Shown here: in pieces, positions 49,383 through 57,895 of the stretch
How positions within the stretch are numbered: position 1 is the stretch's first letter
Layout: every line of letters starts with the position of its first letter
Origin: Marinoscillum sp965229915
GTDB lineage: Bacteria; Bacteroidota; Bacteroidia; Cytophagales; Cyclobacteriaceae
Assembly: GCF_965229915.1 (NCBI RefSeq)
Contig: NZ_CBDDJZ010000001.1
Coordinates: 3,348,001-3,412,000 of the forward strand
DNA length: 64,000 nucleotides
Reading direction: 5' to 3'
The notes under the pieces: generated by a model
What the model was told of the DNA's origin: nothing
Databases searched by the model: none
The model's input: only the letters and a program-made list of their open reading frames with translations
Position numbers and translations under genes: made by a program

Positions 49383-50858
49383 CTAGTAAGCTTTGGCGAA
49401 AAGCACTTTACCTTTTGACGGTTTGCCAGAATACATACATGTGCCTTCCTCTGAGTTTGAATTTAACGGAATACAGCGAATTGTAGCCTTGGTTTCTTCT
49501 TTTATTTTCTCTTCGGTCTCTGATGTGCCATCCCAGTGAGCGTATATAAAGCCACCTTCTTTTTCAAGTACTTTTTTGAACTCCTCATAGCTTTCAACAG
49601 TTCGTGTATTTTCTTCTTTGAATTTAGCTGCTTTGGTGTAGATATTATTTTGGATCTTTTCCAAGAGATTGACCACAAAGTCCACAGTCTCCTCTTGATT
49701 GACAAACTGTTTCTCCTTGGTGTCTCTTCTGGCTATTTCTACCGTTCCTTTCTCCAGATCCTTCGGCCCTATGGCGATTCGCACTGGAACTCCTTTTAGC
49801 TCGTATTCTGCAAATTTCCAACCTGGTTTGTGCGTGTCACGATTGTCAAACTGCACTGAGATGTTTTTATCCTGTAGCTCTTTTTTGAATTTTTCAGCCA
49901 CTTCCGATATTGCAGCGAGCTCTTCGTCTTTGCGATAGATTGGAACGATTACAACCTGGATTGGAGCAAGTTTGGGAGGCAAAACTAACCCATCGTCATC
50001 TGAATGAGCCATGATCAGCGCACCCATTAGTCTGGTGGAAACACCCCATGAAGTTCCCCATACGAATTCGTCTTTGCCTTCTTTGGTGGCAAACTTCACA
50101 TCAAAAGCCTTGGCGAAATTTTGTCCCAGGAAGTGTGATGTGCCTGCCTGCAGCGCTTTACCATCCTGCATCATTGCTTCTATGCAGTAAGTCTCCACAG
50201 CGCCGGCGAATCGTTCATTCTCCGTTTTCACACCCTTGGTCACTGGCACAGCCATAAACTCCTCTGCAAACTTTGCATAGACATCTAGCATCTGAGCGGT
50301 TTCTGCCTCTGCTTCTTGCTTGGTCGCATGAGCTGTGTGACCTTCTTGCCACAGAAACTCGGCTGTTCTTAGAAATAGTCGAGTTCTCATTTCCCAACGC
50401 ACTACATTGGCCCACTGATTGATCAGTAGAGGTAAATCACGGTAGGACTGAATCCAGTTCTTATAAGAATCCCAAATTACCGTTTCAGAGGTTGGTCTTA
50501 CGATTAACTCTTCTTCTAATTTAGCATCAGGATCGACAACCACTCCACCTTTTTCTTCATCATTTTTTAGGCGGTAGTGGGTGACCACTGCGCATTCTTT
50601 AGCAAAACCTTCCACATGATCTGCTTCCTTGCTTAGAAATGATTTAGGGATGAAAAGAGGGAAATATGCGTTGGAGTGTCCAGTGTCTTTAAACATTTTG
50701 TCCAAAGTTTGCTGCATCTTTTCCCAGATAGCAAAACCGTATGGTTTTATTACCATACAGCCCCTTACGGGCGAATTTTCAGCCAATCCCGCCTTCTTCA
50801 CCAGCTCATTGTACCACAAAGAATAGTCTTCATTTCTGCTTGGAATTGCTTTACTCAT
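49383..50858 (-). CDS. proS: Prolyl-tRNA synthetase (archaeal/eukaryotic-like short type)
   Basis: 491 residues from the ATG at 50858 (MSKAIPSRNEDYS). The frame stays open 25 codons further upstream to 50933, but that part crosses the promoter-like box at 50917-50924 and lacks family similarity, so the shorter start is chosen. Class II motifs: TSETVIWDSYKNWI (after motif 1), motif 2 RTRLFLRTAEFLWQEGHTAH, motif 3 GTSWGVSTRLMGALIMAHSD. The anticodon-binding domain begins at QVVIVPIYR. The C-terminal zinc-type domain ends FAKAY, the terminal Tyr typical of this ProRS class. There is no bacterial-type editing insertion. It charges tRNA-Pro. First gene of proS-nfeD-floA. Confidence 0.95.
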   Translation of the reverse strand: MSKAIPSRNEDYSLWYNELVKKAGLAENSPVRGCMVIKPYGFAIWEKMQQTLDKMFKDTGHSNAYFPLFIPKSFLSKEADHVEGFAKECAVVTHYRLKNDEEKGGVVVDPDAKLEEELIVRPTSETVIWDSYKNWIQSYRDLPLLINQWANVVRWEMRTRLFLRTAEFLWQEGHTAHATKQEAEAETAQMLDVYAKFAEEFMAVPVTKGVKTENERFAGAVETYCIEAMMQDGKALQAGTSHFLGQNFAKAFDVKFATKEGKDEFVWGTSWGVSTRLMGALIMAHSDDDGLVLPPKLAPIQVVIVPIYRKDEELAAISEVAEKFKKELQDKNISVQFDNRDTHKPGWKFAEYELKGVPVRIAIGPKDLEKGTVEIARRDTKEKQFVNQEETVDFVVNLLEKIQNNIYTKAAKFKEENTRTVESYEEFKKVLEKEGGFIYAHWDGTSETEEKIKEETKATIRCIPLNSNSEEGTCMYSGKPSKGKVLFAKAY

Positions 50859-50916
50859 GCTAGATTTATGTTTTTGGTATAGTAATTGCTTAATACTAAA
50901 CTGAATTATAGGGTCA

Positions 50917-50924
50917 CAAATATA
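50917..50924 (-). promoter_or_regulatory. Putative proS promoter -7 box
   Basis: On the minus strand this reads TATATTTG, a TAnnTTTG match. A clear TTG at 18-20 bases upstream is missing. It would start transcription ~50 bases before the 50858 ATG and supports that start over the longer frame. Confidence 0.4.
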
Positions 50925-50985
50925 GCCGTCCAAAGCGGAAACTAAGTGCCCAGATTCATTGTATTAATGATATAACGTAGGAATT

Positions 50986-52410
50986 ATGGAAGCTTTAAAC
51001 AAACTCAAACAACTGACAGTGTTCTTTGCACTGGTGCTGATGGTATCAACCTCCTATGCTCAGGAGTATGACGACCTTTACTTTACAAAGAAGGATCGTA
51101 AGAAAGTGGAGAAGTTGGAAGAGGCTAAGAACCAAAGTACTTCCACCTATGAGTCTTATACGAACAATACTTATTCAGATAACTACTCAACTCACGAGGT
51201 GAACCCTGAGTACATCGCCAGGTACCAATCGGATAGTGAGTATTCCAATGCCGTAGAGGAATATGAAGAGGATGGCTATGTAGAGGCTGATAATGCAAAC
51301 TACTCACAGCCTTCTATGTCAAATATTTCCTACTTTGATGAAAACATGGCTTATGCTGATCAAGATCAAAATCAAGCTGTAGGGACTACAGTTATTAATA
51401 ACTACTACGGAAATAATGGTTGGAATAACGGATGGAACAATGGTTGGAATAATTCTTGGGGAAACTCATTCTTTTATGACCCATGGATTGCATCTAATAA
51501 TGCGTTTTTCTACGATCCATGGTTTGGATGGAATAGTGGTTTGAACATTAGCTTTGGTTTTGGTGTAGGCTGGGGCTGGGGCAACCGATGGAATAATCCT
51601 TACTGGGGTTATCCTGGCTTTGCCGGTGGGTTCTATGACCCATACTGGGGCGGACCATTTGGATATGGATATGGTTGGAATAGATGGAACAGATATAATT
51701 ATGCCTATACCTCCGGCTTCTACTCTGGATACTACTACGGCTCCAATTCCGGAGTTAGCGATACTCCTAGAAGACAAGTGGTGACTGGAAGCAGAATAGC
51801 TCGTGGTGGCACAGTGGCTCAGGGGTCACGATCTGGTTCTAGTCGAGTGAACTCTGCCAATGCCTCTAGAAGTGTGGAAGCCAGAGACTATTCCAGAACA
51901 CAGAATGAATATTTCAGTAGATCTCGCTCTAGTGCCAATGGACGTGTGAGTTCTACTGCATCATCCAGATATAGTGGTAGGTCGGCTTCAGATTATTCAA
52001 GCAGCAGATCATCAAGTGGAAGAACTTACAGCAATAGCAGTTACTCAAACAGCCGATCTGCGGCATCATCTTCCAGGTCTAGTGGCGTTTCATCTTCTTC
52101 GAGCCGAAGATATAATACAAGTACGTCCAGAAGCAATAGCAACTACTCTAGATCTTCTGGCAGAACCTATTCATCTGGAACTAGCAGATCGAGTTCTTCA
52201 TCTAGAAGTTACTCACCTTCGAGAAGTTCTTCCAGCAGCTCCAGAAGTTATTCACCTTCACGAAGCTCCAGTGGAAGTAGTAGAAGTGGTGGGTACTCCC
52301 CATCTAGAAGTTCTTCTTCTTCCAGATCCTCTGGAGGAGGATCCAGTAGATCTTCTAGCTCTAGTAGAAGTAGTAGTTCTTCCTCCAGATCTGGTAGAGG
52401 CGGTAATTAA
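50986..52410 (+). CDS. Secreted low-complexity protein with Asn/Trp/Gly-rich centre and Ser/Arg-rich tail
   Basis: 474 residues. Signal peptide (VFFALVLMVSTSYAQ, ~12-26). An acidic/Tyr-rich segment with KKDRKKVEKLEEAK follows (~30-125), then an Asn/Trp/Gly-rich block with NGWNNGWNNGWNNSWGN and many FYDPW(I/F) turns (~140-255). The C-terminal ~200 residues are almost entirely Ser, Arg, Tyr and Gly with repeated SRSYSPSRSSS. I recognise no catalytic domain. Signal peptide plus aromatic/Gly-rich repeats suggests an envelope-attached or extracellular disordered protein. It is 27 bases upstream of the FadL-like porin gene and divergent from proS. Proteins of this make-up recur next to the same porin in related genomes, as far as I recall. 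Confidence 0.75.
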   Translation: MEALNKLKQLTVFFALVLMVSTSYAQEYDDLYFTKKDRKKVEKLEEAKNQSTSTYESYTNNTYSDNYSTHEVNPEYIARYQSDSEYSNAVEEYEEDGYVEADNANYSQPSMSNISYFDENMAYADQDQNQAVGTTVINNYYGNNGWNNGWNNGWNNSWGNSFFYDPWIASNNAFFYDPWFGWNSGLNISFGFGVGWGWGNRWNNPYWGYPGFAGGFYDPYWGGPFGYGYGWNRWNRYNYAYTSGFYSGYYYGSNSGVSDTPRRQVVTGSRIARGGTVAQGSRSGSSRVNSANASRSVEARDYSRTQNEYFSRSRSSANGRVSSTASSRYSGRSASDYSSSRSSSGRTYSNSSYSNSRSAASSSRSSGVSSSSSRRYNTSTSRSNSNYSRSSGRTYSSGTSRSSSSSRSYSPSRSSSSSSRSYSPSRSSSGSSRSGGYSPSRSSSSSRSSGGGSSRSSSSSRSSSSSSRSGRGGN

Positions 52411-52437
52411 GAGATCAACTTAGAAGTTTAAACGAAC

Positions 52438-53961
52438 ATGAAAAAGCTAGTTTATATATTTTTCACAGGATTGCTATGTCCTTTCATAGCAATGAGTCAG
52501 GTAGCTGATGGGGCAATAGGTTACTACAACGATGCATACCTCTTTGGTCAGTCCAACTACACATTTGGAAGTACGGCAAGGATGCAGTCTCTGGGAGGAA
52601 CTCAGATATCACTAGGTGCTGATATGAGCTCAGCTAGTTCCAATCCAGCTGGATTGGGCATGCTGAACCGTAGTGTGTTTTCATTTACCCCAAGTTTGAA
52701 TACACACAATACAGTGGGATCCTATATGGGGGGCTCTCTGTCCACTTATCGCAATAACTTCAATTTCTCTAACCTGGGAGTTGCATTCAATACGAACAAG
52801 GGAGACTTCACCAGCGAAAAGTTTAAAGGCGGAACATTTGCCATCACGCTAAATCGTACGAATGACTTCAACAACGAATTGACTTACACAGGAAGAAATT
52901 CTAGCAATTCCATCATTGATTCATTTATCGAAGAAGCGGGCGTGACTGATCCGAATAACTTGGGTGGATTCGCTTTATCTGCCTATGAAAACTATTTGAT
53001 AGACCCGCTTTATGATGACGATGATAACCTCACCGGTTATGGGTCATTGGTGTTGGGATTTCCCAATCAAACCGAGACCATTCGAAGAAGCGGAGGGCAA
53101 TATGACTTGAATTTCGCCTGGGGTGGTAACTATGATGACAAAGTATACTTTGGCGCGAGTCTAGGGTTTGTTACACTCAACTACAATACTAAACGAACCT
53201 ATATAGAGGACCAGTTTATTTACGATGATGAACAAGGAAATCCAACTGTTGATGATTGGATTAGCTATACGAGAATCACAGACGAATTGACTGTGAATGG
53301 AAGTGGAGTGAATGGGGCATTAGGTCTGATCATTCGTCCGGTAAATGTGGTGACCATTGGTGTTACTTATAAAACCCCAACATTCTATTCTTTGGATGAG
53401 GAAAGTGGGTTCCGACACGATACTCGGTGGAATAATGTGGAACTCAATGATGGAACCATCCTAAATGATCGCAACTATGAAAGTGATCTGTACGTGGGTC
53501 AGTATAACCTCCGTACTCCTGCAAAATTATCCGCTGGTGCATCCTTTTTCCTTGGGAAGTTTGGCTTTGTCAGTGGTGAGGTGGATTTGGTTGACTACTC
53601 AAACAGCCAGTTAAAGTCTTCTGATTTTAGCATGGTGGCTGATAATCAGTCCATATTGAATATCTATGAAAACACAATCAACTACCGAGGTGGAGCTGAA
53701 TTCAGATTAGATAATTTCAGATTCAGAGGAGGGTATGCCCACTTCGGTGATCCCTTTGCTGGTGGTGATGCTGACAGAAGTAGAAGAAATATTACAGGTG
53801 GTGTTGGCTTTAGAAATAGTGACTTTTTCATAGATCTGGCAGTGGTCAATACCAAAGCACAAGAACTATATGCTCCTTACTTTATTTCCAATAATCAACC
53901 AGAAGTAAAGTTTGAGAAAAGTACCACCACTGTCTCCGCTACGGTAGGGTTTAATTTTTAA
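52438..53961 (+). CDS. OmpP1/FadL-type outer-membrane protein
   Basis: 507 residues. Signal peptide MKKLVYIFFTGLLCPFIAMS. The mature N-terminus has the OMPP1/PorV-type pattern GSTARMQSLGGTQ...GADMSSASSNPAGLGML (about 40-75, where the NPAGLG box is diagnostic), followed by alternating beta strands (VYFGASLGFVTLNYN, GALGLIIRPVNVVTIGVTYK, FGFVSGEVDLVDYS, FRFRGGYAHFG) ending in VSATVGFNF with the terminal Phe of barrels. It probably forms a 14-stranded outer-membrane channel for hydrophobic compounds. T9SS protein PorV belongs to the same family, but nothing here marks it as PorV. It overlaps the convergent aroK gene by 11 bases. Confidence 0.85.
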   Translation: MKKLVYIFFTGLLCPFIAMSQVADGAIGYYNDAYLFGQSNYTFGSTARMQSLGGTQISLGADMSSASSNPAGLGMLNRSVFSFTPSLNTHNTVGSYMGGSLSTYRNNFNFSNLGVAFNTNKGDFTSEKFKGGTFAITLNRTNDFNNELTYTGRNSSNSIIDSFIEEAGVTDPNNLGGFALSAYENYLIDPLYDDDDNLTGYGSLVLGFPNQTETIRRSGGQYDLNFAWGGNYDDKVYFGASLGFVTLNYNTKRTYIEDQFIYDDEQGNPTVDDWISYTRITDELTVNGSGVNGALGLIIRPVNVVTIGVTYKTPTFYSLDEESGFRHDTRWNNVELNDGTILNDRNYESDLYVGQYNLRTPAKLSAGASFFLGKFGFVSGEVDLVDYSNSQLKSSDFSMVADNQSILNIYENTINYRGGAEFRLDNFRFRGGYAHFGDPFAGGDADRSRRNITGGVGFRNSDFFIDLAVVNTKAQELYAPYFISNNQPEVKFEKSTTTVSATVGFNF

Positions 53962-54451
53962 GGGACTTAATAGCATTAAGTAAAAGGTCCACTTCTCTAT
54001 GTGCTATGGAGATTTGGGCCTTTTTATATATTGGCAGTCTCTTCGCCAATAGCTCATCCACTCGCTTTTCAGTATCACCCTGCACAAGTGGGCGGTGGTT
54101 TTTTTTAGCAAGTCGCTCTATTAACAAGTCACGTTTTGTTTCCAGGAATACCGTTATGCCGTGAGCATTCATGTAGTCTAGTCCATCCAAAAAACAGGGA
54201 GCCCCTCCACCAGTAGAAATAATCTGATGTTTGGATCGTTCAGAAACTTCTTTCAAGGTCAGGTTTTCAACTTCTCTAAAGTATACTTCTCCACTGTCAG
54301 CGAAAATATCTGAGATGGCCCTTCCCTCTTTCTCCTCGATCGCCTTGTCAAGGTCAATTAGTTGGTAGTCCAGTTCCTCAGACAGTTTCCTGCCGAAGAA
54401 TGACTTGCCAGATCCGGGCATACCAATCAAATAGATTCTTCCTAAACTCAA
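53951..54451 (-). CDS. aroK: Shikimate kinase
   Basis: 166 residues, the usual length. Walker A is GMPGSGKSFFGRKL (~9-22); DLDKAIE (~33-39) binds Mg and shikimate; the family's R-x-E region is represented by YFREVENLTL; GGGAPCF (~80-86) binds shikimate; the lid has KKNHRPLV. It phosphorylates shikimate at O3 in the chorismate pathway. Its ATG overlaps the stop of the DoxX-like gene (ATGA-type, 54448-54451), so it is third in the DUF1599-DoxX-aroK operon. The 3' end overlaps the convergent porin gene by 11 bases. Confidence 0.94.
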   Translation of the reverse strand: MSLGRIYLIGMPGSGKSFFGRKLSEELDYQLIDLDKAIEEKEGRAISDIFADSGEVYFREVENLTLKEVSERSKHQIISTGGGAPCFLDGLDYMNAHGITVFLETKRDLLIERLAKKNHRPLVQGDTEKRVDELLAKRLPIYKKAQISIAHREVDLLLNAIKSLKN

Positions 54452-55536
54452 GGCAATAATCTGTTGATATCTGCAGCCTCCGGTGTGTCATTTTGATGCC
54501 ACTTGCCCAAAACTGTACCATTAGACAATAGCATGATGCCCGGATTAGATCGCACCATTGTTTTCAAGACAGTGGCGTCAGCATAGAAATAGGGTACAGC
54601 CAGCTGCACTTCATGTCTGAATCGCTCGAAATCTTCGTAACCCGATGCAGTAAGTACCCACGGCTCTGCTCCTTTTACTTGTGCTGCTAAAGACTTGATT
54701 TCATCAATATGGGCAGTAGATGCCTTGTCTACACTGTAGATAATAAAAAGCAGCTTGTCTCCGGTTAACAGTTGCTCCGTAAAGTCTCCATCGTCATTCC
54801 AAACGCTGAGGTCGGTTATTTTCGGTTGCGCTTCTGGGTTCACCAGGTTCATGGCTTTGAATTCAAAACTTTTGTCGGATGGGTAGGAGTCAAATGTAAA
54901 TTCTTCACCCTCTTTGGTCATAACGTATTCATATTTCAGTTCTTCGGATGGCTGCATTAATGTGGGCAAGTGATTACCTATCGCATAAGCTCTGAAGTCA
55001 ATGAAGGGCAGATGTCTAACCGCATAATTAGCCAATAGGGTAAATACAACAGTAGACCCAATCACTTTGATGTATCCAAATTTTTCAGAAAACCAAGGCT
55101 TGAAATTGTGACGATTAATGAAGATGGCTACAATTAATACAAGCAGAATAATATCCTTGTAGAAAGATTCCCAAGGTGTCAATTTGATGGCGTCTCCAAA
55201 GCAACCACAGTCAGTTACTTTATTGAAATAAGCAGAGTAGAATGTCAGGAATGTGAAAAATATAATCATTAGCAGTAATGCCCAGCTGGTTCGTGGCATT
55301 TTGAACCCAATGATCAGAGCAATACCAAGAACAACTTCCAGTACGCTTAGTAGAATGGCCAGGAAAAGTGCCGCTGGAACAAACCATTCGAAAAATGGTG
55401 CGAAATCATAGGCAAACACTTCAAAATATTCCTCTAGCTTGATGGCCGTACCAATGGGATCATTGATTTTGATTATCCCAGAAAAAATGAACAAGGCTCC
55501 TACCAGGTAGCGAGCTGCTTCATAAATGTATCTCAT
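54448..55536 (-). CDS. DoxX/MauE-like membrane protein with thioredoxin-like C-terminus (BT_3928 family)
   Basis: 362 residues from ATG 55536, which forms an ATGA overlap with the DUF1599 stop. A longer frame begins ten codons upstream at 55566 but lies inside the previous gene. The N-terminal half has four to five transmembrane helices (YLVGALFIFSGIIKI, AALFLAILLSVLEVVLGIAL, WALLLMIIFFTFLTFYSAY, IILLVLIVAIFI) with a Cys-x-Cys (TDCGCFGDA) after helix three, as in MauE/DoxX redox proteins. The C-terminal half (~200-362) is soluble and thioredoxin-like (LLFIIYSVDKAS, GIMLLSNGTVLGKWH). It is probably part of an envelope disulphide or redox process; the substrate is unknown. Confidence 0.82.
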   Translation of the reverse strand: MRYIYEAARYLVGALFIFSGIIKINDPIGTAIKLEEYFEVFAYDFAPFFEWFVPAALFLAILLSVLEVVLGIALIIGFKMPRTSWALLLMIIFFTFLTFYSAYFNKVTDCGCFGDAIKLTPWESFYKDIILLVLIVAIFINRHNFKPWFSEKFGYIKVIGSTVVFTLLANYAVRHLPFIDFRAYAIGNHLPTLMQPSEELKYEYVMTKEGEEFTFDSYPSDKSFEFKAMNLVNPEAQPKITDLSVWNDDGDFTEQLLTGDKLLFIIYSVDKASTAHIDEIKSLAAQVKGAEPWVLTASGYEDFERFRHEVQLAVPYFYADATVLKTMVRSNPGIMLLSNGTVLGKWHQNDTPEAADINRLLP

Positions 55537-56081
55537 GCTTTTCCTTCTTTCAATTTGATCATGCAAAAAACCGAATAGTTAATCATGTCCTGATAATTGG
55601 CATCTATGCCCTCGGAGATGATTGTTTTGCCCGAGTTGTCTTCAATTTGTTTTACGCGGAGTAGCTTCATCAGAATAATGTCTGTGATTGAGCTTACTCT
55701 CATTTCCCGCCATGCCTCTCCATAGTCATGGTTTTTATTTTTGAGAAGCTCCAACGTATCGTTTGCGGCTTTATCGTACTTGGGTTCGAGTGTTTCGTAT
55801 GGGATTTCCATTGGATCATTTTCGCTTAACTCCATTTGGATAAGCGCCATAATGCAATAATTGATGATGCCTACAAATTCTGCCGATATATCTTCCTGTA
55901 CTTTTTGAGAACCTTTTTCCTGAATAGACCGGATGCGCTGAGCTTTAATAAAAATTTGATCAGTAATAGATGGCAAGCGCAGAATTCTCCAGGCGGTACC
56001 ATAATCCTTGGTCTTCTTAGCGAAGATTTCTTTGCACGAAGCGATAACTTCGCGGTATTGCTCAACAGTCTGATCTTTCAA
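55533..56081 (-). CDS. DUF1599 protein with two tandem domains
   Basis: 182 residues, soluble. The protein is an internal duplication. Residues ~8-85 (KKTKDYGTAWRILRLPSITDQI...INYCIMALIQME) and ~105-178 (KNKNHDYGEAWREMRVSSITDIILM...INYSVFCMIKL) share the pattern DYG-AWR---R--SITD-I--K--R---IE and end alike. DUF1599 has been linked to nucleotide-modification proteins of phages, but its role in Bacteroidetes is not known to me. It starts the minus-strand operon with the DoxX-like gene and aroK, using a promoter located inside the start of folP. This neighbourhood next to folP-cdaA is common in the phylum. Confidence 0.85.
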   Translation of the reverse strand: MKDQTVEQYREVIASCKEIFAKKTKDYGTAWRILRLPSITDQIFIKAQRIRSIQEKGSQKVQEDISAEFVGIINYCIMALIQMELSENDPMEIPYETLEPKYDKAANDTLELLKNKNHDYGEAWREMRVSSITDIILMKLLRVKQIEDNSGKTIISEGIDANYQDMINYSVFCMIKLKEGKA

Positions 56082-56117
56082 CTTCAGAATTGGTTATATT
56101 GTAACTAGTGATTCCAG

Positions 56118-56972
56118 ATGGACAAATCTAATACATTGACAGCTCATACAACCATAAACGTGAAGGGTAGACTCATTGATCTTTCTACACCTAAAGTCAT
56201 GGGAGTTATCAACGTCACCCCAGATTCATTTTATGCAAGTAGTAGAAAGCAAGATGAGTCTGAGATTTTTCATCAAGTAGAAAAAATGCTGCGAGATGGT
56301 GCCACTTTTCTTGATGTGGGCGGGTATTCCTCTAGACCGGGTGCGGAAGACATCAGTGCAGAGGAGGAGTTGCGCAGGGTGATGACAGCCATATCAGGCA
56401 TCCTGATGCGATTTCCAGAGGCAATCATTTCTGTGGACACGTTTCGTTCGTCAGTGGCTAGAGAAGCTGTAAATGCTGGAGCGTCTATCGTTAACGACAT
56501 ATCGGCAGGGCAGCTGGATAATCAGATGCTGGAAACAGTGGGTAAACTGAAGGTGCCTTACATTGCCATGCACATGCGTGGCACACCGCAGACCATGAAA
56601 GAGCAGGTTAAGTATGATGATTTATTGAGAGAGGTGACACAATATTTTTCTGAACGAATTGTTAAGGCTAAAGAATCCGGAATAAAGGATATTATTATAG
56701 ATCCTGGGTTTGGGTTTGCTAAAACAATTGAGCAGAATTATTCCTTATTATATCGTGTTGACTACCTAAAGCAATTGGGTTACCCGTTGCTTGTCGGAGT
56801 GTCTCGCAAATCGATGATTTACAAGTTATTAAATGTAGCTCCCGAAGACGCTTTGAATGGTACAACTGTTTTAAATACACTAGCTTTGCTCAAGGGGGCC
56901 TCTATACTCAGAGTTCACGATGTAAAAGAGGCCTCGGAGGCAATTACACTTTTAAATCAAACAATAGCTTGA
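56118..56972 (+). CDS. folP: Dihydropteroate synthase
   Basis: 284 residues, normal length. All conserved motifs are present: KVMGVINVTPDSFY (~25-38, pterin and sulfonamide site), FLDVGGYSSRPGA (~69-81), SVDTFRSSVA, INDISAGQ (as VNDISAG), HMRGTPQTM, DPGFGFAKT, VGVSRKSMI (pyrophosphate loop) and a final RVHDVKEA. It condenses dihydropterin pyrophosphate with p-aminobenzoate in folate synthesis. Its TGA overlaps the TTG start of cdaA. The upstream gap to the divergent DUF1599 gene is only 36 bases. No clear plus-strand promoter was seen. Confidence 0.96.
   Translation: MDKSNTLTAHTTINVKGRLIDLSTPKVMGVINVTPDSFYASSRKQDESEIFHQVEKMLRDGATFLDVGGYSSRPGAEDISAEEELRRVMTAISGILMRFPEAIISVDTFRSSVAREAVNAGASIVNDISAGQLDNQMLETVGKLKVPYIAMHMRGTPQTMKEQVKYDDLLREVTQYFSERIVKAKESGIKDIIIDPGFGFAKTIEQNYSLLYRVDYLKQLGYPLLVGVSRKSMIYKLLNVAPEDALNGTTVLNTLALLKGASILRVHDVKEASEAITLLNQTIA
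56123..56151 (-). promoter_or_regulatory. Promoter for the DUF1599-DoxX-aroK operon, inside the folP 5' end
   Basis: On the minus strand: TTG (56151-56149), 18 bases, then TAGATTTG (56130-56123). It is a good Bacteroidetes match and would give a ~35-base leader before the DUF1599 ATG at 56081. It overlaps folP codons 2-12, so the divergent genes share regulatory DNA. Confidence 0.6.
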
Positions 56973-57895
56973 TCTTAGGATTCAATATCGGATTTCTTGA
57001 AATAGGGTGGGTAGATATCATCGATATCCTGTTTGTTTCGGTATTGCTGTATCAGGTCTACAAGCTGATGAAGGGCAGTGTAGCGATCAAGGTATTTCTA
57101 GGCTTCCTGGTCCTTTATCTGATTTACCTGGTGGTGAACGCAGCACAGATGGAGCTCCTGAGTAATATTTTGGGGCAATTCATGGGTGTGGGAGTAATCG
57201 CTGCAATCATTTTGTTCCAACCAGAGATCAGAAAATTCTTACTGCTTCTCGGACGTGCACCGATCTTCAATGAGGGAAATATCTTTGAGAATTTTAAAGC
57301 AATATGGACCAATCGAGGAGGATATAAAAAGGCAGACGTCACCCCTTTGATTGAGGCAGCAAAAACACTGGGCGGTACAAATACAGGAGCATTAATTGTG
57401 ATGTCCAAAAATTCTGAACTCAAATTCTTTGCGGAATCTGGTGACCGAATAGATGCTGTGATCTCCAAGAGACTGCTTATGGCTATCTTTAATAAATACA
57501 GTCCGCTGCACGATGGGGCGGTGATTATTTATGATAACAAAATCATTGCAGCTCGGTGTATTCTTCCAGTAACCGAGAGGGACGTGCCAGCACAGTTTGG
57601 CCTACGCCATAGAGCAGGTATTGGTATGTCAGAGGCCACGGATACATTGGTGATTGTGGTTTCTGAAGAAACCGGACAGATTTCAACAGTTCGGAATGGT
57701 AATATTGCTCATAATCTCTCTACCCAGGAACTGAGAAAGGCGATCAACGAATATCTGTATGAAGAGAGCAAAGAGGTTTCTTCTACCACAGATAATGTGC
57801 TGAAAAAGGCAAAAGAAGAAGGCTCCTCCAAAAAGGAAGAGCCTAAGAATTCTGATTCTAAAAAATCGGAGAAGCAATCTGCTCAGGCTAGCTGA
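56969..57895 (+). CDS. cdaA: Diadenylate cyclase CdaA
   Basis: 308 residues, starting at TTG (56969) overlapping the folP stop. That start gives the family N-terminus ...FNIGFLEIGWVDIIDI. Three membrane helices (~16-32, 38-57, 72-84) precede the DAC catalytic domain (~100-250) with the DGA motif SPLHDGAVII (Asp182-Gly183-Ala184) and RHR (213-215, GLRHRAGIGMSE). It makes c-di-AMP from two ATP, controlling osmolyte balance and cell-wall stress. The ~40-residue Lys/Ser-rich C-terminal tail is probably disordered. The folP-cdaA pairing is typical of Bacteroidetes. It converges with kbl with an 8-base overlap of the 3' ends. Confidence 0.95.
   Translation: MILGFNIGFLEIGWVDIIDILFVSVLLYQVYKLMKGSVAIKVFLGFLVLYLIYLVVNAAQMELLSNILGQFMGVGVIAAIILFQPEIRKFLLLLGRAPIFNEGNIFENFKAIWTNRGGYKKADVTPLIEAAKTLGGTNTGALIVMSKNSELKFFAESGDRIDAVISKRLLMAIFNKYSPLHDGAVIIYDNKIIAARCILPVTERDVPAQFGLRHRAGIGMSEATDTLVIVVSEETGQISTVRNGNIAHNLSTQELRKAINEYLYEESKEVSSTTDNVLKKAKEEGSSKKEEPKNSDSKKSEKQSAQAS

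Noticed and set aside
50859..50933. Longer start for prolyl-tRNA synthetase at 50933
   Set aside because: The extra 25 residues have no family similarity and cross a promoter-like box at 50917-50924; MSKAIPSRNEDYS from 50858 is the expected N-terminus.
55537..55566. Longer start for the DoxX-like gene at 55566
   Set aside because: It lies inside the DUF1599 gene; the ATGA overlap at 55533-55536 gives the usual coupled start and the first membrane helix directly after it.
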